From Paroedura picta (taxonomy: Eukaryota > Chordata > Lepidosauria > Squamata > Gekkonidae), in the NCBI RefSeq assembly GCF_049243985.1, contig NC_135384.1:15062501-15126500 (forward strand): DNA of 64,000 nucleotides, written 5' to 3'. Shown in pieces: positions 53,218 through 63,704 of this stretch (its first letter is position 1; every line of letters starts with the position of its first letter). The position numbers were made by a program, and so were the translations under genes. The notes under the pieces are model-generated. The model saw only the letters and a program-made list of their open reading frames with translations. It had not been told where the DNA came from and did no database searches.

Positions 53218-53586
53218 CTACCCTCTAACATAGCGTACCTTAAATAATTCATTTTCTCTTTTTGTTCTGAATTGAGTTACATTTGCTTCCAGAATCACAG
53301 ATTGTAGGTTTTTCTTCCATTGGATAGTAGACATCATCTGGTCCTGACCTGTGCTGTGCTATTCAGAAAGGAAATATTTCTATTTCATGATATCTACTAC
53401 CTATTATATTTCTGGTTCCCAAGAGTGATTTTTCTCTTTCCAGTGATTTGGGAAATGGAATCTCTCTTAATGGCAAGAAATCTTACTCCCTCTAGGGAAA
53501 TCATTGAACTGCAGCTCCTAAAGAGGGAGTCTCATTTGTAAACATGAAGCTGCTCAAGGCTAGGGAAAGAAAACAGGAATTTAAGA

Positions 53587-53811
53587 TACCGTATTTGCCG
53601 GCGTATAAGATGACTGGGCGTATAAGACGACTCCCCAACATTTCCACTCAAAATATAGAGTTTGTTACATTACATTACAGTACTATGGGCTACTATGGGC
53701 AGCTATGTCTATCCCAACGTGAAGTGCACCCGGCGTATAGGATGACCCCCCCCAATTGGAGGCATGTTTTTCAGGGGGGGAAAGTAGTCTTATACGCCAG
53801 CAAATACTGTA
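53587..53811. mobile_element. MITE with GTATTTGCCGGCGTATAAGA ends
   Basis: The left end is TACCGTATTTGCCGGCGTAT; the right end is the inverse (ATACGCCAGCAAATACTGTA). The segment GGGCGTATAAGACGACTCCC is repeated just inside the left end and is inverted on the right. The ends match a non-autonomous TIR element common in vertebrates whose termini read GGCGTATAAGACGAC. It has a T/A at each edge, perhaps a TA duplication. No transposase is present; superfamily not assigned. Confidence 0.75.
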
Positions 53812-54020
53812 GGCCAATATGGAGGAGAGCTAATAATTGCTACCATGTGGGGGACTATGAGAAACTTGTGGAGAAGAAATCTCATTTCCCCATTAAATAC
53901 TTCTTCCTCCAGCCTCCCAACACCTCCTGCTCATCCCCCAATTACCCTCCACCTCCTCTTTCCACCCTGCCTTCCTCCATCATATCTTCTAACTGGGTCC
54001 AGTAGTGAATAGCAGCTATA

Positions 54021-54317
54021 CTAGTATAAAGGTAAAGGTAAAGGTATCCCCTGTGCAAGCACCGAGTCATGTCTGACCCTTGGGATGGCGCCCTCCAGCG
54101 TTTTCATGGCAGACTCAATACGGGGTGGTTTGCCAGTGCCTTCCCCAGTCATTACCGTTTACCCCCCAGCAAGCTGGGTACTCATTTTACCGACCTTGGA
54201 AGGATGGAAGGCTGAGTCAACCTTGAGCTGGCTGCTGGGATCAAACTCCCAGCCTCATGGGCAGACAGCTTCAGACAGCATATCGCTGCCTTACCACTCT
54301 GCGCCACAAGAGGCTCA
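54021..54317 (-). repeat. Sauria-type SINE, full length, minus orientation
   Basis: It begins with the (GGTAAA) simple tail and TATCCCCTGTGCAAGCACCG, continues with CATGGCAGACTCAATACGGG, GTGGTTTGCCAGTGCCTTCC, GTTTACCCCCCAGCAAGC and TGGGATCAAACTCCCAGCCT (B-box, inverted), and ends with ACTCTGCGCCACAAGAGGCT. It is the same family as 21081, 25365 and 48437. Confidence 0.9.
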
Positions 54318-54789
54318 ATATACTAAGGTTTTATTTAATGATATGCAGATGAGGTAGGTTAATAGTGATCAATGTTATATGAATACATGGATCAATAAGG
54401 GGTATTTTATATTCCTAGCCAAAAATATAAAGGCAGATATAGAGGAAGAGAGAAAGATATTTTTTCCCTACTACGTGTCTCATACCCATGAAAAAAAAAT
54501 GGTATCTCGTAGGTCATTAATGATTTAATTAAGAACTTGAAATTTTCCTTGGTTGCTTGGAAATGCAGATGTCTGAGAGGGAAATATAAAGCAATCTATT
54601 AATGAAAATAGCTGTGTCCTGCCTTTTCCTCACTCCTCTCCCCCCCAAAAAAGCAATGACTGAATGAATTCTGCTCCAGAATATGAACTGTGGCAGGATG
54701 ATTTCTGGGCTAGACCTGGGGATATCCCCAATTTGCTTTAAATTTCACCTTGCTTATTTAAAGGGTTTCGTCATGGTGGTGATGATCAG

Positions 54790-55265
54790 TGAGGCTATCC
54801 TGTTCTGCTAGTCTCTAACTTTTCCATAAATATATTGGCAAGTTCAGGGGCACCTCTGCATCCCATTGGTGTTTCAGAAGTTTTCCAATTATATTAATCA
54901 CCACATTGAAAAGTTTTTTTTTTTTTAGACATAGCTCAGCAATGAGACATAAAAATGTAGGCGAGTTCCAATTTTCTCTTCTTTCTAAAGTTTCATATAT
55001 TACTTCCAGTGCCTCATTTTGTGGGATCTTCACTCTGTGGTTTTACATTATTAAGATGGCGAAGGAAGTCCATTGTGTGCATCAGGTACTGTCTTATAGT
55101 GGGGACAAATGGTTTAATGAAGTGATCTAAATACATGGCTAGGGGTTCCAGGATTGATCCACACCCTGACACAATAGGCCTACCAGGAGAAGGCAATTTA
55201 GAGGAGGGAAAGATAGTGTGGAATACCCTGGCAACTTTTCTCTTTAATCAGTGGTGTGGGAGATG
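54790..55265 (-). mobile_element. Penelope-like retroelement fossil (reverse transcriptase part)
   Basis: The minus strand contains the motif GRPIVSGCGSILEPLAMYLD, followed by HFIKPFVPTIRQYLMHTMDFL. This is the characteristic GRPIVS...LSxYLDxxLxPLVxxxxSYIxDTxDFL stretch of Penelope-like elements, seen in fish, amphibians and some reptiles. Downstream is the expected IPxDEALEVIYETLERREN block. The copy is old and broken; only part of the reverse transcriptase is visible and no GIY-YIG domain is recognised. Confidence 0.75.
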
Positions 55266-55269
55266 TTCC

Positions 55270-56890
55270 TTCCACAAGCAAGTTGCCTTAAAATAAAGTT
55301 GTTTGTTTGAAAATCTTCATGGTCTGCAGTGTTTTCTTTACAAGGCTGGCTTGAGATCCCTGGGAAGAATAGAGGAGGGTTTAGGGATGAGAGAAAGGAG
55401 TTAACCTTCAGGCTCATTGTTGATGTTTCCTGCCTCAGAGCCTTCAAGGAGCTTTGGTGGCAATGCGGGTAACTACAGGGCTCAATGGCTGGGTTGCAAC
55501 AGGAAAATGCCAGGATAAGAAAGATGGGCATATTGTGGCCTTCATGGGACTTTAGGGGGAGGGAGGTACAGGTGGCCTTGAATTACCTTTAGGTAACTGC
55601 AGAGCTCCAAACTTTGGCATCTATTATCTAGTGGTATTAATCACATTTATTTGCGTTCAGTTAATGGGATCAAATAATGGTTACTGGCCAGTAGAATGGG
55701 AACACAAATGTTGTGGGTTTGTTGTGGGAACATTGGAACAACAGGGCCTTTTTGAGTCTGCTAATATTCTCCTTGAAATGGTTCTTACATGCACAATGTT
55801 TCTAGAGACAGTGGCGCCAATCCGGCCCTGTTTTAAATCCATCCAAGAGAATCTTCCTCTTCTTTAATGGACTCAATCCACCACTCAGGCCTTGAAAAGA
55901 TTTTCTATTGGGGTAGCATTGTCTGTGTGTCAGGGAGGAGTTGGTCCAGAAGCTAAAAATCACTGCTGCAGACAAAAGTGATGTCAACTGTGCACAGGTG
56001 TTGGACCCACATCCTCCCAGAGCCAGGCACTCAGCCCAAAATTTTAGTCATGGTCCCTGTTCGGACACCAAATCTGATGGCCCTGCAACCTGATCAAGGT
56101 CCTTTCACATAGTGCAATGCTCTTCATTAACACACTGAGTGGAAACAAACATTTTAAAGTTTTATTTTTTGCTACAGTAAAGAATAAACAAAGAATTCTC
56201 CAAATCTGTGTCCCGTACAGTGTTACACAGGAGGCAAAAGTTGGTTGACCGAATCTTAACATTTTTGAGTAATTTTGGAGAGGATGCTCATTTGAGGATC
56301 CAACATGCAGTCTCATTGACACTTTCCCAACAGGTGTCCAATCAATAAGAAAGTTGTAATCATTTCTTTAAATGTCACTCCATCACTTTGGACCCTTCCC
56401 TCAGCTGGGGTTGACTCTCAGCCCATGCTGTGCTCCATGCCATCTCCAGCCCCAGAGAGCCTTGCTCAAACAGACTGTGCCCCAGTACCTCCAGGACTTT
56501 GTGTGTAACTGACTAAGTGACTATCTTATGGGAAAGGGGTGTTGTGTATGAAGATTTCTTGAGGACCAAGCTTGAGGTCCGAGGAAGGATCGAGATTGCA
56601 AGCCACAGATTGTCTTGTGCCTGGCTGGATTCCCCATGGCAGCCAGTCTATTCAAAGGTGTCCCCAAAGCCTGGGTTGGACAGCTCATGGCAGGATCCAC
56701 TAGAGTTTAACTAATAAACAGCCAATTGCCTGTAGCTGTGGGAAGTTCCCATTGTTCTATTATGTATATATTGTATATATTGGGGGAAATCTTCAGTGCA
56801 GTCATGGTACTATTGCACTGGGATCTGATCACCAATAAATGAGTTGAAAGATTCCACTGTCACTCAAATTCCCTGGAGTCTGATAGTCTA
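55270..56890. other. Intergenic, no gene recognised
   Basis: Mixed sequence 3' to the OR at 56894 and 5' (on its strand) to the Penelope-like fossil. There are no OR motifs or named repeats. A purine-rich stretch at 56520-56700 has a modest ORF with no similarity I know. Confidence 0.4.
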
Positions 56891-56893
56891 GAT

Positions 56894-57826
56894 TCATTTA
56901 TTTAGAAACTTTCTGAGGGCTTCTTTCATCTCTCGGTTTCTCAGGCTGTATATCATTGGATTGAGTAGTGGAGTCAAAATAGTGTAAAAGACAGCAAAGA
57001 TTTTGTTTAATGCTCTTAATGTCTCGGTCTTCGGAACTACATAAACAAGAATCAGGGTTGCATAGAAAATTGAAACTACCATAAGATGAGAAGAACAAGT
57101 GGAGAAAGCCTTTTTCTTCCCGGTGATGGATGGGATTCTCATGATATTCTTGATGATAAATATGTAGGATGCCACAGTTACTATAAATGGTGGCAGGGTA
57201 AAGATGGATGAAAATACAGTAAGCACAAGCTCAATGGTCTTTGTTTCACTACAAGAAAGTTTCACTATTTGAGTTATTTCACAGAAGAAGTGGTCAATAA
57301 ACTTGGGGCCACAGAATACTAAGTGTGATATCAATATTACAAATACTGACATCCCTATGAACCCACTGATCCAACAGCCAATTGCCAGACGGATGCATAC
57401 CCTAGTGTTCATAATACAGACATAGTGTAGAGGTTGACAAATGGCTATATATCGATCATAAGACATCATTGCTAAGAGGTAACATTGTGTAGCAGTGAGA
57501 GAAGCAAAAGAGTAAAACTGGGTGATACAGCCCCACAGTGATATATGTCCATCCCCAGTTAGGAAGCAAGCAAGCATCTTTGGGAGGATGGTACAAACTG
57601 AGCAGCTATCTAAGCAGGACAAGTTACCTAAGAAGAAGTACATGGGGGTATGAAGCTGTGGTTCAGAAATGACTAGGACAATGATCAGGATGTTGCCAGC
57701 CATAGCATAGACGTAGATGAGAAGAAATAAACAGAAGAGAGGAATCCGCAGGTCCTGTGCCTCTCCAAATCCCACAAAATATACTTCTGCAATGTTGGTT
57801 TGGTTTCCCCATTTTTCGTTTGCCAT
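56894..57826 (-). CDS. Olfactory receptor, OR11-like, 310 aa
   Basis: Odorant-sensing GPCR on the minus strand. The ATG at 57826 (MANEKWGNQTNIAEVYFVGF) is preferred over the ATG-less open frame that extends to about 57859, since a candidate acceptor (GTGTTTTATTTTTAAG) precedes it. NQT at residue 8, GN at 44-45, TPMYFFLGNLSCLDSCSVC from 60, ECL1 cysteine at 100, MSYDRYIAIC at 121-130, FCGPKFIDHFFCE at 171-183, TM5 SY at 220-221, KAFSTCSSHL at 239-248 and NPMIYSLRNREM from 289. ECL2 has FFCE where nearly all relatives have FFCD, and ITQIVK in place of APLMK. It is the sister of 48935-49873, about 7 kb away in the same orientation, so the pair is a tandem duplicate. Confidence 0.95.
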   Translation of the reverse strand: MANEKWGNQTNIAEVYFVGFGEAQDLRIPLFCLFLLIYVYAMAGNILIIVLVISEPQLHTPMYFFLGNLSCLDSCSVCTILPKMLACFLTGDGHISLWGCITQFYSFASLTATQCYLLAMMSYDRYIAICQPLHYVCIMNTRVCIRLAIGCWISGFIGMSVFVILISHLVFCGPKFIDHFFCEITQIVKLSCSETKTIELVLTVFSSIFTLPPFIVTVASYIFIIKNIMRIPSITGKKKAFSTCSSHLMVVSIFYATLILVYVVPKTETLRALNKIFAVFYTILTPLLNPMIYSLRNREMKEALRKFLNK

Positions 57827-57844
57827 CTCTATTCTCTTTTCCTT

Positions 57845-58675
57845 AAAAATAAAACACACCAGGACTTCTTGTTTAAAAGATCATTTTTAATAACCACTCT
57901 CACACACACTGTTGAAATGAGACGGATTCAGCCAGCATTTTTACCTGTGAAACAGGAAGACGGCATCCAAAAGGGTATGACAAGGATTATGAGACTGGCA
58001 TGGAATAATGCCATGTGAACACTCTCCTATAGTAAAGGGAAAGATTATGTGTAAAAACTGACTAGATCTAATCCATCATGTTATAATGGACCATTAATTT
58101 AGTGGGATAAATCTTTAAATGGAAAAAAAATTAGAAATGTAAACTACCAGAAATCACAACATGATTTCAATGTTCCTTATCATGCAGGCATTTCAAGCTA
58201 TTGCAGAGATGAGAAATTAATTCTAAGTCATCACTTACATGTGTTGGACCAAAGGTGTAGGACTTAGAGCAGAATTCTGGATCACACCCAGTAGATTTCA
58301 GTCTTGTAACAGTTCTGTTTCAAAACATTTTTAGAATGCCAGGAGTGATGCTGGTTTGGGGACATGATGATGTTCAGCATACAACATCAATTTGTGTTAA
58401 CCTACCTCAAATCTTTCTGAAGGTACACCATATCTATGCTTACCTGGGAGTAAACTCCAGTTAATATGTGGACACAAATAGATATTATCAATTGTGAATT
58501 ACTTTTTGTATCCAGCTTCCACCCAGTCAATGTTGGGTTCTCAGAGTATTAATCCTGTTTGGTTGATTCATTCTTTCCCTGCGTACATTGGCTGTGGTGT
58601 ATATATGTGTGATTTTTCTGATCATCTCATGGTACCATGTAACTGGGAAATGATAGCCACAAACGAGGGGAGATG
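57845..58675. other. Upstream of the OR at 57826, no other gene recognised
   Basis: AT-rich sequence with only short ORFs. It should contain the untranslated upstream exon and promoter of the OR gene, but neither can be placed by eye. Confidence 0.45.
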
Positions 58676-58682
58676 TTCTACC

Positions 58683-58812
58683 AAGCAGTCATGTCAGAAC
58701 TCTCTCAGCCACACAGGGTGACTGTTGTGGGAAGAGGAAGGGAAGGCAAATATATGCCGTTTTGAGACTCCTTCAGGCAGTGAAATGCAGGGTACAAAAA
58801 TACCTGTTCTTT
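58683..58812 (+). repeat. tRNA-type SINE, 3' half
   Basis: CTCTCTCAGCCACACAGGGT, GACTGTTGTGGGAAGAGG, AAGGGAAGGCAAATATATGC, TTTTGAGACTCCTTCAGGCA: the same 3' half as at 39762 and 63535. It abuts the MITE at 58815. Confidence 0.7.
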
Positions 58813-58814
58813 TT

Positions 58815-59137
58815 GGTCCATTAAGCACGGAGTAGAAGGTCCGCATTTGAAACGGAACGGCAGCGGCTAAAATCACCAATTATGCACGCTGCAGGCGGCA
58901 ACCGGGCACAGAGTCAATGTATGCCACCGAAAAAGCCGCATTAGTGAGATGCGGAAGAAAGTGGAGCTTCCCAGGACCAGGGCGCAACCAGAAGGGGCTC
59001 TGGAGTAGCCATGTGCATAATTGGATACTCTGGGTTTTGCCACGGTTGCGTTCTGCCCCTTGCGTAAGCGGTTTGCTTCGCTTCTTCCTCCTCCGCGTTC
59101 TCCATGCCACCATTTCAGCGGCCGTGCATAATAGGTC
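58815..59137 (-). mobile_element. GC-rich MITE with nested TTATGCAC motifs, inverted second copy
   Basis: The ends are GGTCCATTAAGCAC (58815 on) and GTGCATAATAGGTC (to 59137), flanked by TTT on both sides, compatible with a 3-bp target duplication. Two additional motifs lie inside: CCAATTATGCACG at 58876-58888 and its inverse GTGCATAATTGG at 59012-59023, nested inside the outer pair. On the minus strand it aligns over its length with 37099-37432 (shared GGCAAAACCCAGAGTA, CTTCTGGTTGCGCCC, CTTTCTTCCGC, GCGGCTTTTTCGG, GGTGATTTTAG). It has no transposase ORF. The GC-rich open frames are not conserved. Confidence 0.82.
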
Positions 59138-59217
59138 TTTCTGAAGCATACCATTTTTCTCACCAACCTAATTTGCCATACAAATATAATGATAGATCTG
59201 ACAAGGATGTTATTTAG

Positions 59218-59415
59218 AGTTGTCAACTCCATGTTGAGCAATCTGTGGAGATGTAGAGGCAGAGCACAGAAAAGGCAAAGAGCAGTGAAGGAGCACAATA
59301 GGGAAGTGGTTTCCTACAGGCAACCCTCCAAAGCTGATGTTTCCTTCATGGGAGCTGATCTCTTGAGTCTGGAGATCTTTCATAATTCCAAGCAGCTACA
59401 AGCCCCCACCAAGAG
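59218..59415 (+). repeat. Interspersed repeat (TTGGCAA family), copy 3
   Basis: GTTGTCAACTCCATGTTGAG, AACCCTCCAAAGCTGATGTT, CTTCATGGGAGCTGATCTCT, TGAGTCTGGAGATCTTTCAT and AATTCC follow the same order as at 1635 and 2790, with the CCCTCCAAAG block, missing elsewhere, preserved here. Confidence 0.5.
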
Positions 59416-59419
59416 TTTA

Positions 59420-60785
59420 GTTACTCGAGTTGTTTAAAAGATTACAGGGCAGTTATGCATGGCTTACTGTTTTTCAGTTATAGGCTGCTTATTATTCAGT
59501 TCATAGCATGCACTGTTTGGACTCTTAGGGCTTCACCATCACCTCGTGTGATCTGAGATCTAAAGCATGTGCAGAAATCTCCTGCAAGTGCCACCTTAGG
59601 CCAGCCAGGCCAGCATGCTTTGATAGCCAAAAATCTTTATCAGACTATAGATCTTGGACATACCATATACAGTGAAGCATTGACAGTTTTGAGATCAAGG
59701 ATGAAGAAGGTAAAGGCAATAGCTGCTTACTTACATGTTGGAAACACTTCTGTCTTTAAAATATAGATTGCAAAGTATATCATCTGGTCGTATTCACAAA
59801 CTGAAGTATGCTATTGAGGCCACTCAGAAAATGAACTTTTATAGGAATCGTGTCCTTTTGTCAAGAGTATTTCGTGTTCTCAAGGGTGTCTTCTTTCTTC
59901 CAACTGATTCTTTATTCATAATTTGGTTGGGAATTGAAATTCTCTTAAGGAAATAACAATTTAATCTGCCTTGAATATGTCCTGTTTAAAGATTTGTTGT
60001 ATTAAATATATTTATTTACAGCATTCTTATCCATGTCTTTTTGCCCAAGGCGACCAATGAAGCTAAAAACAGCATTATGAAGAGCATAAATCAACTTCAA
60101 GATTAAAATCCATATCTAAAAATGCAACCAGCACTTAGAGCAGGGTCACTGATATCAGATAAATGGGGAGCATTTTCACCTGCTGGCAGAACAGGTAAGG
60201 AATGGTGCTCGATAATTTTGTGGCATGACTAAAAAGGACATCTCTCAGGTTGCTCCCTTCTAACCTCTGAAGATGGAGCACCACCCACAAGCAACCACTT
60301 AGATTCAAATATTCAACATTTGCTTCCTATAAACTCCAGTTACACTACCTCCAAACAAGAGCTCTTTTACACAGGAATACACATAGTTCTGGCAGCTACA
60401 GATCACCCCCCATATTAATTCATATAGATCCCTAACCCTTTTACCACACATGGTATCCACTCTCTTCCCCCCTAGTCATGATCAAACAGGCCAACCTAGT
60501 TCCCCAATTCTAACACTTCATTGAGTTGTTGGGGCTTCAAACTAAACACTGCTTTCCCTTATCACACTGTCACCACTTAGTCATAGCACAGTGAGCAAGG
60601 CTTTACAGGCATGTCCATGTATTTATGTGCATTTGCTCCCTCAAAATAATATCACAAACTGTTTCTTCCCATCCCTTCCTATCTTGGATTTTGTTTTTGT
60701 TAGAATTTTTTTTATATTTGAAGGAGAAATATCTCCAGAAAAGTTCTAAGTGATTGAAAGGCCTATTTGTATGTATGCTAGGTTT
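59420..60785. other. Intergenic, no gene recognised
   Basis: AT-rich sequence with short ORFs only. I find no protein family, RNA gene or named repeat. Confidence 0.4.
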
Positions 60786-60789
60786 TAAA

Positions 60790-61245
60790 ATAGATAGCCT
60801 TCTTTCCAGCAGCAGGCACTGCAGAAAAGAACATATCTGACATACAAAGTTGGACCATAAGGAAGGCCGAGCGTCAAAGAATTGAGGCTTTTGAACTCTG
60901 GTGCTGGAGAAGACTCTTGCGTGTCTCTTGGACTGCAAGGGAACAAACCTGTCAGTCCTAGAGGATATCAGCCCTGACTGCTCTTTAGAAGTACGAAGAT
61001 GAAACTCAAATACTTTGGCCACCTCATGAGAAGGAAGGACTCCCTGGAGAAGAGCCTAATGCTGGGAGCAATTGAGGGCAAAAGAAGAAGGGGACGACAG
61101 AGAATGAGGTGGCTGGATGGATTTGCTGAAGCATTTGGTGAAAACTTAAATGGACTCCAGGGAATGGTAGAGGACAGGAAGGCCTGGAGGATCATTGTCC
61201 ATAGGGTCACAATGGGTGGGACATGACTTTGCACCTAACAACCAC
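60790..61245 (+). repeat. RTE/BovB LINE C-terminal fragment
   Basis: Plus-strand frames read FELWCWRRLLRVSWTARE (around 60888-60945; compare AFELWCWRRLLRVPWTARR of BovB), then KYFGHLMRRKDSLEKSLMLG, AIEGKRRRGRQRMRWLDGFA and DRKAWRIIVHRVTMGG, the standard C-terminus of BovB ORF2. The first part is out of frame with the rest. The 3' end is GTCACAATGGGTGGGACATG, then an AACAACCACAA tail. It is the longest of the three BovB copies in the window. Confidence 0.88.
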
Positions 61246-61255
61246 AATATATACA

Positions 61256-61972
61256 CTTGTGAGGAAATGCATGTGTCTGAGCATGAGAGTTCAGCTGAGA
61301 ATCTTGGGTAAAAATAAAAGAAGTAGGAAAAATAGTAATATTATGGTGAGAGTCTGCTATAGACCACCAGACCAAGTGATGCTCCTAGACCAAATTGCAA
61401 AGTTCTCAAAGAGACAGGACCTATTGGTCATGGAATATTTCAATTACCCAGATATCCATTGGAGGACCAGCTCTTCTGACAATGAAAAGACCAATCAATT
61501 ATTGACTTTTCTTGCTGACAACTTCATTTCCAAGAAAGTGGAAGGGGCAACCAGGGGGTACACTACCTTAACCTCAATTCTCACCAATAGGTAAGAACTG
61601 GTTGACAAAGTAAACTTGTGGGTGCACTCCGTAGTGGTGAACATGTGATTTTGGAATTTATGATCTTGAGGAAGAGAAAATCTGTATGTAGTCACACATA
61701 CAGGCTGGACTTTGGGAGAGTGAATTTAAACAATCTTAAAGTTATATTGGGTAGAATCCTGTGGCCAGAAAAACTTAAGGAGATGAAAGTACAATAATGT
61801 TAGAATTTTTCTCAAAGGTGTGTGTGTGGGGGGGGGGGAATCACTCAGGCATCAAATTGGGGTCACTGTGGTTAGGCAGGTAGTTGTGTGTTCCTGCATT
61901 GAGCAGCTGGTTAGACTGGATGACCCTGGAAGTCCCTTCAAACTCTATGATTCTATGACTCTAGGTTGGATC
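61256..61972 (+). repeat. CR1 LINE: endonuclease fragment fused to CR1 3' end
   Basis: The frame at about 61340-61594 reads VRVCYRPPDQVMLLDQIAKF, DLLVMEYFNYPDIHWRTSSS, LLTFLADNFISKKVEGATRG, ILTNR. This matches the CR1 ORF2 endonuclease (VCYRPPxQ...DLVVMGDFNYPDICW...DNFLxQxVExPTRG...LILTN). The usual GDFN reads EYFN here. After 61800 the sequence jumps to a CR1 3' terminus (GACTGGATGACCCTGGAAGT, CCCTTCAAACTCTATGATTC, TATGACT). The reverse transcriptase between them is missing, so this is an internally deleted copy. Confidence 0.85.
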
Positions 61973-61974
61973 CA

Positions 61975-63125
61975 ACCAGTTTTTCCACTGATGGGGAAAA
62001 AGAGAGGGTTTCATTTGACCACCATAGAGTGAAGCCATGCATGACAGGGATGTGGTAATACCATTTTTGCATGGGGCTAAAGTAGTTCTGTTTGGGAAGT
62101 CCTTAGAATGCCTTAGACCAAGTTAATTGCTTCTGCAGCTGCCTGTACCTAAGGAATTCAAGTTAAGAGGTTTAGAACTTTCTAGGGATTTAACTAGTCT
62201 TGAGGGCATCAAGTTTGTTGCCTGGGTTGGTAAGGCGCAGAATAATATTTTAACTGTATGTATCCATATGAAGAGCAATTAATATCTGCATGGCATGAAG
62301 ACTATTGGATCTCCCACCCATAACCATTCCAGCCTCTGCTCTGGATCTTGCATTCCTTATGATATTTAATCAATTCAAATATTTTTTTTATTCTAAGGTT
62401 ATTATTGCAGGTTCTCCATAATGGATCGATAACCAACATGCCATTTTATATTGATATTTTAAAGTGTTTTGAAAACAAGGACCTGAGGCATGCAATAAGT
62501 TGTTGCAAATTCTGTACTTGGGATCCCTATTACGAGAAGAAAGAGCTACTAGAATGGTTTTTACACACTCAACAGGTAAACAATGATTAATTTGTCTGGT
62601 CAAATTCCATTTCATCTCAGTCATATACATTGGGTGGTCATTTCCTTCCCCAAATGGGACCATTTTTTTTTCAGTTGTGGTTATATCTTAGGCTAAGACA
62701 TCAGAAACAGCAGAAAGAGTGGTTTCTTTGCAACTTCAATTGCAAACAATGATAGAATGCATCCCTTCACAAAATCCATATATGGAAAAGCAAATATTGA
62801 GGATCAGAGTTCAAACCTTGTCTTTTTGATGACATATAATCGTTTTATCCATGTATCAATTTTATCAGTCAAGCAACCTTTCCACTGGTGACACAGTGTT
62901 TTCCCACCCAGAGGAACTTTCATAGTGACTAATGGATTCATATTTAATGGATAAGAAATGTTGAGTCCAGTAGTAGAACTTTCTGATACAAATAAAATCT
63001 AAAATTCAGATAAGAACCTCATAGTTAAACTTGAATCTGTTAGATTACCCTACAATTTCTACACTTGGACAATCCTGTACTGCTAAATCCTTATATAATG
63101 AGAGCATTGAACATTTTTATACAAT
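61975..63125. other. Intergenic, no gene recognised
   Basis: AT-rich sequence with short ORFs only and no named repeat. I see no OR fragment. Confidence 0.4.
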
Positions 63126-63129
63126 GTAA

Positions 63130-63330
63130 GTATTGTGCGGGCTGGAAGATGACTTGGTCATCTCATGTCTCATCAGATCACAGAAGCTAGCAGGGTCAGT
63201 ATTTGGATTGGAGACTACCAAGAAAAACTCTGAAGAGAAAGGCAATAGCAAACCACCTCTACTTCTCATTCTGCTCTTACTCAGTCACCATGAGTCAGTT
63301 GTGATTTGACAGCACTAACATAAGTTTGGG
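63130..63330 (+). repeat. 5S-rRNA-derived SINE
   Basis: TCATCAGATCACAGAAGCTA, GCAGGGTCAGTATTTGGATT and GGAGACTACC follow the 5S rRNA order (TCTGATCTCGGAAGCTAAGC, AGGGTCGGGCCTGGTTAGTA, CTTGGATGGGAGACC). They are followed by the SINE body GCAATAGCAAACCACCTCTA and CACCATGAGTCAGTTGTGAT. Plus orientation; the same family is inverted at 22497-22715. Confidence 0.75.
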
Positions 63331-63349
63331 TCAATATTTTTCAAGCATT

Positions 63350-63392
63350 TTTTATAGTTTGAGTCCAGTGTCATTTTTAAGGCCAACAAAAT
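63350..63392 (+). repeat. Fold-back repeat arm fragment
   Basis: GAGTCCAGTGTCATTTTTAA then GGCCAACAAAATTT matches the arm of the 52851-53217 repeat and ends exactly where the SINE begins. Confidence 0.5.
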
Positions 63393-63703
63393 TTGGTGTA
63401 GTGGTTAGGAGTGCGGACTTCTAATCTGGCATGCCAGATTCGATTCTGCGCTCCCCCGCATGCAACCAGCTGGGTGACCTTGGGCTCGCCACAGCACTGA
63501 TAAAGCTGTTCTGACCGAGCAGTAATACCAGCACTCTCTCAGCCTCACCCACCCCATAGGGTGTCTGTTGTGGGGAGAGGAATGGGAAGGAGACTATAAG
63601 CCGCTTTGAGCCTCCTTCAGGTAGGGAAAAGCAGCATATAAGAACCAACTCTTCTTCTTCTTCTTCTTCTTCTTCTTCTTCTTCTTCTTCTTCTTCTTCT
63701 TCT
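63393..63703 (+). repeat. Full-length tRNA-derived SINE with (TTC)n tail
   Basis: The head has an A-box (GGTGTAGTGGTTAGGAGTGC) and a B-box (AGATTCGATTCTGCG). The body has GGTGACCTTGGGCTCGCCAC, CTCTCTCAGCCTCACCCACC, GTGTCTGTTGTGGGGAGAGG and AAGCCGCTTTGAGCCTCCTT; the tail is AAGAACCAACTCTTCTTC leading into (TTC)n at 63650-63703. The 3' halves at 39762, 39920, 47365 and 58683 are truncated copies of this family. Confidence 0.88.
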
Positions 63704-63704
63704 C

